From JAJXSS01 sp964547135 (GTDB lineage: Bacteria; Planctomycetota; Phycisphaerae; Phycisphaerales; Phycisphaeraceae), in assembly GCA_964547135.1 (NCBI GenBank), contig CAZJMK010000104.1, forward strand, positions 1 to 8,629: 8,629 bases of DNA, given 5' to 3'. Under the pieces are notes generated by a model. That model made no database searches. It was given only the letters and a program-made list of their open reading frames with translations, and had not been told where the DNA came from. The translations under genes and the position numbers were made by a program. This document shows positions 1 through 5,459 of the stretch, piece by piece. How positions within the stretch are numbered: position 1 is the stretch's first letter; each line of letters starts with the position of its first letter.

Positions 1-26
1 ATGAGGATCGGCTATTGCTACCTTAT

Positions 27-45
27 AGATGCAATGAAACACTAG
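27..45 (+). repeat. 19-bp inverted repeat, copy 1
   Basis: AGATGCAATGAAACACTAG is the reverse complement of 8577-8595, next to the IS right end. The rest of 1-122 contains no gene; a short GCCC-TGAA-GGGC hairpin at 72-83 lacks a T-run. Confidence 0.8.
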
Positions 46-122
46 TACCGGATCGCAGTCACAAACATCCGGCCCTGAAGGGCACGGCGTCAATTTCCCT
101 GGTGCATTGTGTCCTTCTGTTG

Positions 123-1364
123 TTAATAATAAAAATGCAACCCCGCGCCGATGTAACGAATGCTTTCATTGAAAAACTGTCCGTGCGGTGATCGGCCGGT
201 GTAGTACTCGATCAAAAACAACAGGCGTGACCCGCTGCGCCCCAGCAAGGGGTCGGTAAATTCCAACCCGGTGCGCACCGACAATCCCCCGTCCCAATCG
301 TGATACTCAAAATGTTTCACGTCAAGGGCGGCAATCGGCGTGGCCCATTCCTCAAACAATCGCCAGGGGCTGCGCATTTCAACCCCGTACTGCACCATGC
401 CGATGCCCAGGTCCGACGGGTCGGTATTGATCAGCACGCCGCCGCCTGCGTAAACCCGCAGCCAGTCTGCCGCCTCATAAGCCACCAGCAACTGTGGCGA
501 TTCGTAACTGAGGTTGACGCGCTGTGCCAGGGTGATGCCGTTGTTCAAAATGAACTCATCGCCCAGGTGCGAGCTTTGATGGTAATAGCGCAGCAGCATC
601 GACCAGGGACCGTTGCGCCAAGCGATGCCGCCACCAATGAAGTAGTCGGCATTTACCAAATCCGCCGAGTCCGAGTCCATGTCGAAAATCGCAAACACCC
701 CCGGCTGCAAAACAAATTCCCATTGCCCGCCCAGCCAGTCGGGCGCATCATCGCGGAACATCGACAGCGTTTCACCAAAACTCACCGTGGCCACCGCTTG
801 CAAGGTTTCGCCCTGATAACTGGTGTACGACGCTCCGAAATGCGGCCAGCGCGGGTCAGCCACCAGTGGGTCAAACAAACGGTCTTTGGGGAACACAATC
901 CATGATCGATCTGCGACCGTTTGAGTCATCGTGGCGTTTACCCGCCCGTTCCCTCCGGTAGCGTCTGTGTACGCACCAGGCTGGTTTTGAGGTGAGGTTG
1001 TCTTCAAGTCCGATTCCGCACTTGGCCACTGGGCCACTTGACCACTCGACCCCTTCTGTTCATCCCCCGCCAGTTTCACGTCACGCACGCCGCGCACTTT
1101 GCTGAGCGTTTGCACCAGTTGCGTCAGTTGATCGCCTGACAACCCTGCGCCATCGACAATGACGATGCCCTCACGGACCTGAAGGTTCACCGCCGACCAT
1201 GCCGGTTGCTGATCGACGACTGCCTGCACATACCCGCGCAGGTAGGCATCCTCCGTCGTCGGCTGAGCCTGCACTTGTGCCTGTCCCGGTGTGACCAGCG
1301 CCGACGCTGCAAGCATGACACTGCCAACCCCCAAACCGATACCCCGATGCGGAAAGCATTTCAT
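123..1364 (-). CDS. Exported BON + DUF1207 outer-membrane-type protein
   Basis: Product of 413 residues with unknown biochemical role, predicted to be exported to the cell envelope. Residues 1-30 form a signal peptide (basic start, hydrophobic G/V/L/A core, then GQAQVQA before the mature part). Residues about 38-100 resemble a BON domain (VNLQVREGIVIVDG followed by VRGVRDVKL), a fold often linked to membrane or envelope binding. A Ser/Gln/Gly-rich linker follows. From about residue 153 to the end the protein matches DUF1207, with the family signature FPKDRLFDPLVADPRWP and many alternating aromatic strands (WSMLLRYYHQSSH, LLFLIEYYTG), ending in HFYY as barrel proteins often do. I chose the ATG at 1364 because GAGGG lies 8 bases upstream; an in-frame start 8 codons earlier has no such site. 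It lies downstream of lipA in the same direction, about 100 bp away and behind a likely terminator, so it is probably transcribed separately. The family is seen mainly in Planctomycetota. The domain call is fairly secure; the function is not known. Confidence 0.8.
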   Translation of the reverse strand: MKCFPHRGIGLGVGSVMLAASALVTPGQAQVQAQPTTEDAYLRGYVQAVVDQQPAWSAVNLQVREGIVIVDGAGLSGDQLTQLVQTLSKVRGVRDVKLAGDEQKGSSGQVAQWPSAESDLKTTSPQNQPGAYTDATGGNGRVNATMTQTVADRSWIVFPKDRLFDPLVADPRWPHFGASYTSYQGETLQAVATVSFGETLSMFRDDAPDWLGGQWEFVLQPGVFAIFDMDSDSADLVNADYFIGGGIAWRNGPWSMLLRYYHQSSHLGDEFILNNGITLAQRVNLSYESPQLLVAYEAADWLRVYAGGGVLINTDPSDLGIGMVQYGVEMRSPWRLFEEWATPIAALDVKHFEYHDWDGGLSVRTGLEFTDPLLGRSGSRLLFLIEYYTGRSPHGQFFNESIRYIGAGLHFYY

Positions 1365-1401
1365 AAAAAATCCCTCACTGGTTGTCACAACATGTTAAAG
1401 G

Positions 1402-1434
1402 AAAAATCGCCGATCGGCCTTTTTTGTCATCGGC
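1402..1434 (-). terminator. Probable intrinsic terminator after lipA
   Basis: On the minus strand GCCGAT (1434-1429) pairs with ATCGGC (1414-1409) across a 14-base loop and is followed by GATTTTT. It lies 32 bases past the lipA stop and before the DUF1207 start, so it would end lipA transcription. The loop is long. An alternative GCCGATCGGC fold next to a T6 run on the plus strand makes the exact structure uncertain. Confidence 0.45.
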
Positions 1435-1465
1435 ATGGCTACTGCTTTCATAGGTCGTCAAATCA

Positions 1466-2395
1466 TCACATATCGACCTTTTTCGCTGCTTCGTCGGCAT
1501 GGTAACTGGAGCGGACCAGTGGGCCGGCTTCGACATGACGCAGGCCCATCGCTTCGCCCTGTGCTTTGTAGTGGGCAAACAGTTCGGGCGTGACAAAGCG
1601 CGTCACGGGCAGATGCTCTGGCGTGGGTTGCAGATATTGGCCGATGGTGAGTATGTCGCACGAGCCTTGGTCGCTGCGGGTCAGGGTGACGACATCGTGC
1701 ATCAGGGCGATGACTTCCTCATCGGTTTCGCCGATGCCGACCATAATGCCGGTTTTGGTGATCAGCCCCTGGGCCTTGCTGCGTTGCAACAGTTCCAGCG
1801 AACGGGTGTACTTGGCCTGCGGGCGCACAACTGAATACAACCGTGGCACGGTTTCCAAATTGTGATTGAGCACCTCCGGCTTTTGCTCCAGCACCAGTTG
1901 CAATGCCTGCCAATCACCACAGAAATCGGGGATCAGCACCTCGACGGCTGTCCCGGGGCTTTGCAGACGAATTTGTCGAATCGTTTCCGCCCAAATAGCT
2001 GCACCGCCATCGGGCAGTTCATCACGATTGACACTGGTGAGCACGACATGTTTGAGGTGCATCAGGGCGACCGCTTCGCCGACGCGACGGGGTTCATCCG
2101 TGTCGAGCGTTTCAGGGCGACCCGTGGCGATGTGACAAAAGCCGCAGGACCGGGTGCAGACATCGCCCAGTATCATGATCGTGGCTGTGCCGCGGTTCCA
2201 GCATTCACCCATGTTGGGGCACAAGGCGGATTCGCAGACGGTGTTCAGACGATGCTCGTCAATGATGGAGCGAAGCTGGTTGTAGCCGGGTCCGCCGGGC
2301 AATTTGGCACGCAGCCAGGGGGGTTTGCGACGACGGACAAAGTCGCGTGCCTGGGGTTGGGTGATGATCTGCTCGCTGAGGGAAACGCGTTTCAT
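1466..2395 (-). CDS. lipA: Lipoyl synthase LipA
   Basis: Radical-SAM enzyme that inserts two sulfur atoms at C6 and C8 of octanoyl groups carried on the lipoyl domains of pyruvate and 2-oxoglutarate dehydrogenase and of glycine cleavage H protein; cytoplasmic. The 309-residue product has both expected [4Fe-4S] ligand sets: the LipA-specific auxiliary motif C54-x4-C59-x5-C65 (CESALCPNMGEC) and the radical-SAM motif C80-x3-C84-x2-C87 (CTRSCGFC). The C-terminal RSSYHA carries the conserved serine that ligates the auxiliary cluster. LNHNLETVPRLY and TKTGIMVGIGETDEEV are further family blocks. Length is normal for the family. The frame stays open upstream to 2515, but those 40 residues (Pro/Gly-rich, reading through a DNA hairpin) are not LipA-like, so I start at the ATG at 2395, just before the usual KPPWLR region. 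No good Shine-Dalgarno is visible there. No lipB is in the window, so the octanoyl-transfer partner must be elsewhere. Confidence 0.95.
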   Translation of the reverse strand: MKRVSLSEQIITQPQARDFVRRRKPPWLRAKLPGGPGYNQLRSIIDEHRLNTVCESALCPNMGECWNRGTATIMILGDVCTRSCGFCHIATGRPETLDTDEPRRVGEAVALMHLKHVVLTSVNRDELPDGGAAIWAETIRQIRLQSPGTAVEVLIPDFCGDWQALQLVLEQKPEVLNHNLETVPRLYSVVRPQAKYTRSLELLQRSKAQGLITKTGIMVGIGETDEEVIALMHDVVTLTRSDQGSCDILTIGQYLQPTPEHLPVTRFVTPELFAHYKAQGEAMGLRHVEAGPLVRSSYHADEAAKKVDM

Positions 2396-2451
2396 GGAAC
2401 GAAGTTTAGCACGGGTGACAGACGGAGGCGCAGAGATGTTGACAGGTGTAG

Positions 2452-2471
2452 CCCAGCCGCCCCCGGCTGGG
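2452..2471. repeat. GC-rich hairpin upstream of lipA
   Basis: CCCAGCCG and CGGCTGGG form an 8-bp perfect stem around a CCCC loop, 57-76 bases upstream of the lipA ATG. It has no T-run on either side, so it is not a standard terminator. It could be a dispersed intergenic repeat or an RNA element in the lipA leader; the sequence alone does not decide. Confidence 0.5.
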
Positions 2472-2623
2472 TGAATCAACATCGACATACCCACCACCGG
2501 GGAGGGCGGTGCCACAAATCGGAAGTTGTCGGTAAATTGGGGGTTGAGTTAAGTCATGCCATGATTCAGCCGATGTTATCGCTATCAAGGGTCGGATGTC
2601 GAACGTTTTTTTGGAGGCTGGAA

Positions 2624-2842
2624 GTGGCATCTGAAGTGGTACGAATTATCTGCCCCAATCTCAAATGCAAGGCGATACTGTCAGTGCCTTCGTCTGCACG
2701 CGGTAAAACCGTGCGTTGTCGGCAGTGCGGCTCGCGGGTGGGTGTTCCCGAATTGATCGAACGACCTGCACCAACCCCGGTGGGTGCGGGCAATGAAGCT
2801 CAAAACGCCAACGGCAACCCGTCAACGACCGGCCAGGGTTGA
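2624..2842 (+). CDS. Small Cys4 zinc-ribbon protein
   Basis: Predicted 72-residue soluble protein. Two cysteine pairs, C10-x4-C15 (CPNLKC) and C32-x2-C35 (CRQC), separated by 16 residues that include SVPSSARGKTVR, form a zinc-ribbon of the MJ0042 or planctomycete small zinc-finger style; GVPE follows the second knuckle as in those families. Residues 45-72 are a Pro/Gly/Asn-rich, probably disordered tail. The start is a GTG at 2624 preceded by GGAGG with 6 bases of spacing, a strong ribosome site; upstream in-frame ATGs lie in sequence with no matching site. A good terminator follows 36 bases after the stop. In Planctomycetota this ribbon is often the N-terminus of larger membrane or regulatory proteins, so this could be a stand-alone regulator or a remnant. 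No specific function can be given. Confidence 0.72.
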   Translation: MASEVVRIICPNLKCKAILSVPSSARGKTVRCRQCGSRVGVPELIERPAPTPVGAGNEAQNANGNPSTTGQG

Positions 2843-2878
2843 TCTTCGTATCACTGATTGATTGCATGATTCACCACC

Positions 2879-2901
2879 ACCGCGTTTGTCGCGGTTTTTT
2901 T
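2879..2901 (+). terminator. Intrinsic terminator of the zinc-ribbon gene
   Basis: ACCGCG (2879-2884), loop TTTGT, CGCGGT (2890-2895), then a run of seven T. It is a textbook Rho-independent terminator placed 36 bases after the zinc-ribbon stop codon. Confidence 0.82.
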
Positions 2902-2911
2902 GTTGCAAGGG

Positions 2912-2935
2912 AAAAATCAGACGCGATAAATCGCG
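2912..2935 (-). terminator. Intrinsic terminator of the FHA gene
   Basis: On the minus strand CGCGA, loop TTTA, TCGCG (2935-2922) is followed by TCTGATTTTT. It sits 40 bases past the FHA stop and, with the neighbouring plus-strand terminator, separates two converging genes. Confidence 0.6.
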
Positions 2936-2975
2936 GCGCTAACAACAAGCCTCAAAAAGGGGATAATTACATTGA

Positions 2976-3617
2976 TTACGCCCGGGGTTGTGGCCGGGGG
3001 TTGCGTGAAGGGCGGGGGGCATCATCATCACCCAGCGTTTCGGTCATTTCACGCACTTTGTCAGCGGGGGGGGCATCGTCCTCATCACGATCATCTTCGA
3101 GGTCGATTTCCGACGTGGCCATGGCTTCCAGGGCTGCGATCGGGTCGTCGCTTTCCAGCGGCGTTGCATCGCCACCGGCTTCAGTGATCGCAGCTTCCAA
3201 TTCAGCATCAAGGTCGTCACGTTCGACAGCTTTGTTCACCGGCGATTTCATCGCCACACCCGTGCGACCGGACTTGCTCACCGGCGAGGCGCTGCGCACC
3301 ACTGGTTCGGGCATCAGGTTGGGTTGGCCGTTGATCACCACCTGAAACAGCACTGTGCCGACGGTGATTTTGTCGCCCGGTTCGAGCACCACTTCCTGGA
3401 TGCGCTTATCATTGCAGAAGGTGCCGTTGCTGGAGCCCAAGTCGCGCAGCCGCACCTGATGATCGTCTTTGTTGAGTTCGCAATGTTGGCGGGAGACGCT
3501 CGAAAGCGGTATCCGCAGATCGCAGGAACTCGTACGACCCACGACAATGCGATCTTTCCGTAATGGAAAGGTGCGTCGTGTGCCATCCGAACGTGACATG
3601 ACCAGTGCAACATCCAT
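2976..3617 (-). CDS. FHA-domain protein with acidic C-terminal tail
   Basis: Product of 213 residues. Residues 1-95 form a forkhead-associated domain, which binds phosphothreonine peptides and usually acts in Ser/Thr-kinase signalling or secretion regulation. The core ligand residues are present: G27-R28 (VVGRTSSCDLRI), S42-x-x-H45 (SVSRQH) and N64-G65 (LGSSNGTF), so phosphopeptide binding is plausible. After the domain comes a linker (residues about 96-130), then an acidic, Ala-rich, low-complexity tail (SEIDLEDDRDEDDAPP) ending in RNPRPQPRA. There is no transmembrane segment or second enzymatic domain. The start at 3617 was chosen because the FHA fold begins at once (MDVALVMSRSDG) and AAGGG lies 7 bases upstream; an in-frame extension to 3701 runs antisense to hemW. 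The gene diverges from hemW with no real spacer. No kinase or phosphatase gene is next to it, so its partner is unknown. Confidence 0.85.
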   Translation of the reverse strand: MDVALVMSRSDGTRRTFPLRKDRIVVGRTSSCDLRIPLSSVSRQHCELNKDDHQVRLRDLGSSNGTFCNDKRIQEVVLEPGDKITVGTVLFQVVINGQPNLMPEPVVRSASPVSKSGRTGVAMKSPVNKAVERDDLDAELEAAITEAGGDATPLESDDPIAALEAMATSEIDLEDDRDEDDAPPADKVREMTETLGDDDAPRPSRNPRPQPRA

Positions 3618-3633
3618 GAACCGGCCCTTAACG

Positions 3634-4824
3634 ATGATGGGTGACTTACCTAAGTCTAGCCCGCGCCTGGAACTGTCGCAAGCATTTTCCGACAGCCCCA
3701 AAATTCACGCCCTGTACCTTCACATTCCCTTCTGTTACCACAAGTGCCATTATTGTGACTTTTACAGTATCGTCGATTCCCCGGAGGCAAATAACCGACA
3801 AAGTCTTTTTTTATCAGCATTGCTGGCGGAACTGACTTATCGCTCCCACCAGGCTGTTTTACGTCCGCATACTGTATTTATCGGCGGAGGGACGCCCACT
3901 TTCCTCCAACCCGCGTTATGGGAACAACTGCTCAACCGGTTGCACGAGTTACACGTGTTGGACGATGTCGTTGAGTTCACCGTCGAAGCCAACCCGGAAA
4001 CGGTGACGCTGGACCTGATGCGCTTGTTGAAGCAGGGGGGTGTCAACCGCATCAGCATGGGGGCACAATCGTTTCAACCGGAGTTGCTCAAAACCCTGGA
4101 ACGCTGGCACGACCCGGCTTCGGTGGCACTGGCCATGAAGCACGCAAGGCAGGCGGGCATGGACAACATCAACCTCGACCTGATTTTCGCCATACCCGGG
4201 CAAACCCTGGCTCAACTCGATGCCGATTTGGACGCGCTGCTGGCACTGCAACCCGATCATGTGTCGTGCTACAACCTGACCTTTGAGCAGGGCACTGCGT
4301 TGCTGGAAAAGTTCAAGCAAGGCCGGGTGCAAAAGCTCGACGAAGATTTGGAAAAAGCGATGTACCAGCGCGTGATGGAGCGATTGGCGCAAGCGGGTTT
4401 TCAGCACTATGAAATCAGCAACTGGGCCGGGCGGGGCGGGCCTTGCAGGCACAACCTGCACTACTGGGCCAACGATTATTGGCTGGGTTTGGGGCCTGCG
4501 GCTGCCAGTCACGTCAGCGGTTGGCGATGGAAGAACCTGCCGCATTTGGGGCAATACCTGACGCACCAGGGCGAACCACCGGTGACGGATGTTGAACATT
4601 TACCCGTTGAACGACAGATGGGCGAAGCACTGATGATGGGGCTGCGTTTGCGTGAAGGGGTGAAGCGTGATTGGTTGCGTCAGCATTTGCCAGCCGATGA
4701 TGCGCGACATGCAGCGATCGATGAACTGGTGCAGTTGGACATGTTGGCCTGGTCACCAACGCATTTGCACCTGACCCCGCGCGGCCTGTTCGTAGCCGAT
4801 GCGGTGATCGCCCGATTGCTGTGA
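3634..4824 (+). CDS. hemW: Heme chaperone HemW (radical SAM, HemN-like)
   Basis: Product of about 396 residues in the family long mis-annotated as oxygen-independent coproporphyrinogen III oxidase; characterised members bind heme and deliver it to respiratory proteins. The radical-SAM motif C34-x3-C38-x2-C41 (CYHKCHYCDF) follows LYLHIPF, and GGGTPT (84-89) is the SAM-contacting glycine motif. Further family blocks are EANPE, GVNRISMGAQSF and NLDLIFAIPGQT. The HNxxYW motif (HNLHYW, 273-278), typical of HemW and implicated in heme binding, supports HemW over HemN; the residue two past the third cysteine is Phe, not the extra Cys of true HemN. The C-terminal HemN_C-like region (MMGLRLREGVKRD) is present and the length is normal. 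The start is uncertain: ATGs at 3616, 3634 and 3637 are in frame, none has a clear ribosome site, and homology begins near residue 23. I use 3634 to avoid overlapping the divergent FHA gene. Confidence 0.92.
   Translation: MMGDLPKSSPRLELSQAFSDSPKIHALYLHIPFCYHKCHYCDFYSIVDSPEANNRQSLFLSALLAELTYRSHQAVLRPHTVFIGGGTPTFLQPALWEQLLNRLHELHVLDDVVEFTVEANPETVTLDLMRLLKQGGVNRISMGAQSFQPELLKTLERWHDPASVALAMKHARQAGMDNINLDLIFAIPGQTLAQLDADLDALLALQPDHVSCYNLTFEQGTALLEKFKQGRVQKLDEDLEKAMYQRVMERLAQAGFQHYEISNWAGRGGPCRHNLHYWANDYWLGLGPAAASHVSGWRWKNLPHLGQYLTHQGEPPVTDVEHLPVERQMGEALMMGLRLREGVKRDWLRQHLPADDARHAAIDELVQLDMLAWSPTHLHLTPRGLFVADAVIARLL
3653..3681 (-). promoter_or_regulatory. Possible sigma70-type promoter of the FHA gene
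   Basis: On the minus strand TTGCGA (3681-3676), 17 bases, TAGACT (3658-3653), 35 bases before the FHA ATG. Each box matches the consensus at 4 of 6 positions. It lies inside the 5' part of hemW, as it must given the lack of an intergenic space. Weak evidence. Confidence 0.3.
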
Positions 4825-4853
4825 TCACGAACGCATCCAACCGGACAGTCAAG

Positions 4854-4885
4854 CCGAGTCGGAGGCGTCCTCGCCGACGGCTCGG
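4854..4885 (+). terminator. Possible terminator after hemW
   Basis: Starting 30 bases after the hemW stop, CCGAG-TCGG-AGG pairs with CCT-CCGA-CTCGG around a CGT loop, with two unpaired bulges (4872-4873 and 4878-4880). It is followed by GTATTCTTTG, which is only moderately T-rich. Position and stem strength suggest a terminator, but the tail is poor. Confidence 0.35.
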
Positions 4886-4903
4886 GTATTCTTTGATAAA
4901 AAA

Positions 4904-5090
4904 ATTTGGCGATTTGGCGATTTGGCGATTTGGCGATTTGGCGATTTGGCGATTTGGCGATTTGGCNNNNNNNNNNNNNNNNNNNNNNNNNNNNNNNNNN
5001 NNNNNNNNNNNNNNNNNNNNNNNNNNNNNNNNNNNNNNNNNNNNNNNNNNNNNNNNNNNNNNNNNNGATTGGGCGATTGGGCGATTTGGC
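4904..5090. repeat. 8-bp tandem repeat array (GATTTGGC unit), interrupted by gap
   Basis: Left of the assembly gap there is one partial unit (4904-4910) and seven perfect GATTTGGC units (4911-4966). Right of the gap there are two GATTGGGC units (5067-5082) and one GATTTGGC (5083-5090), then GATTTTTT. Because the unit is 8 bp, every reading frame gives an 8-residue repeat (for example SPNRQIAK on the minus strand), so long ORFs across it are artefacts. The array lies between hemW and the tRNA gene in non-coding DNA. The true copy number is unknown. Its role, if any, cannot be read from the sequence. Confidence 0.9.
4967..5066. other. Assembly gap (100 Ns)
   Basis: Exactly 100 N, the conventional placeholder for a scaffold gap of unknown size. 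It falls inside the 8-bp repeat array, which is the likely reason the assembly failed here. Confidence 0.97.
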
Positions 5091-5109
5091 GATTTTTTCT
5101 TTCTTCACG

Positions 5110-5139
5110 CCTGAACTTCACGTCCGCATGAAGTTCAGG
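5110..5139. repeat. 11-bp perfect inverted repeat
   Basis: CCTGAACTTCA (5110-5120) and TGAAGTTCAGG (5129-5139) form a perfect stem with an 8-base loop, 19 bases after the tandem array. No T-run follows on the plus strand, and on the minus strand the stem is followed by A-rich sequence, so it is not a normal intrinsic terminator. It may be a protein-binding site or part of a repeat unit. The rest of 5140-5337 shows no convincing gene or RNA. Confidence 0.7.
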
Positions 5140-5337
5140 TTGGTTTGACCCACCACCATCACACACGCTTTCTCACAGCGGTGACTCATCAGGCTTGTTG
5201 ACGTTTGATGACGGTGGTTGGTATATGACAAGCCCGCGATACCCTCGGCCAACTTTCCGACGTTCCGATTCATAGCCTGCCATGAAAATGGCGATATGCC
5301 ATCACCCATTTCACGATTTTCCGTTATGCTGACGTTC

Positions 5338-5366
5338 TTGATCGGGTTGGTTGCCGACATTGTACT
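5338..5366 (+). promoter_or_regulatory. Possible promoter of the tRNA gene
   Basis: TTGATC (5338-5343), 17 bases, TGTACT (5361-5366), with the -10 ending 20 bases before the first tRNA base. Both boxes match the consensus at 4 of 6. Position is right for a tRNA promoter, but the match is modest. Confidence 0.35.
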
Positions 5367-5386
5367 GCGTCGGTTTTCAACCCAAC

Positions 5387-5459
5387 GGGAGCGTAGCTCA
5401 GTGGTTAGAGCGGGGGACTCATAATCCCTTGGTCGCGGGTTCGAATCCTGCCGCTCCCA
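5387..5459 (+). tRNA. tRNA with CAU anticodon (elongator Met or Ile2)
   Basis: Full 73-base cloverleaf: acceptor GGGAGCG/CGCTCCC perfectly paired; D-stem GCTC/GAGC; anticodon stem GGGGA/TCCCT (one G-T pair) with loop CTCATAA; anticodon CAT at 5420-5422; T-arm GCGGG-TTCGAAT-CCTGC with one G-T pair; discriminator A at 5459. CCA is not encoded. The paired 1:72 position (G-C) and lack of the initiator GGG/CCC anticodon stem exclude initiator tRNA. CAU may be elongator tRNA-Met or tRNA-Ile2, whose C34 is changed to lysidine by TilS. The variable loop and anticodon-arm sequence (ACTCATAAT..CTTGGTCGC) resemble E. coli tRNA-Ile2 as I recall it, so Ile2 is a real option. The gene is intact despite serving as an integration site, because the downstream integrase end overlaps only its 3' part. 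Confidence 0.93.

Noticed and set aside
72..83. GCCC-TGAA-GGGC hairpin as terminator of the DUF1207 gene
   Set aside because: Only 4 bp of stem and no T-run on the minus strand.
300..905. Plus-strand 201-codon ORF
   Set aside because: Shadow of the DUF1207 gene, with no family resemblance or ribosome site.
2396..2515. 40-codon N-terminal extension of lipA
   Set aside because: It reads through a DNA hairpin, is Pro/Gly-rich and unlike LipA N-termini; the ATG at 2395 gives the normal family length.
1862..2623. Plus-strand open frame upstream of the zinc-ribbon gene in the same frame
   Set aside because: It is antisense to lipA, which has full family motifs; only the part after the GTG at 2624 has its own ribosome site and motif.
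4904..5090. CRISPR array
   Set aside because: The units are 8 bp with no spacers, and no cas genes are present.
4680..5166. ORFs across the repeat array and gap with repeated SPNRQIAK-like octapeptides
   Set aside because: They run through 100 Ns, and an 8-bp repeat without stops is open in all frames of a strand; there is no start signal or non-repeat domain.
5118..5424. Short ORFs on both strands between the repeat array and the tRNA, including a 16-codon basic ORF at 5225
   Set aside because: No recognisable domain or ribosome site; one runs into the tRNA gene. A TTGACG-18-TATATG promoter-like pair at 5198-5227 has no gene to serve.
5387..5459. Initiator tRNA-fMet
   Set aside because: Position 1:72 is a G-C pair and the anticodon stem lacks the three consecutive G-C pairs of initiator tRNAs.
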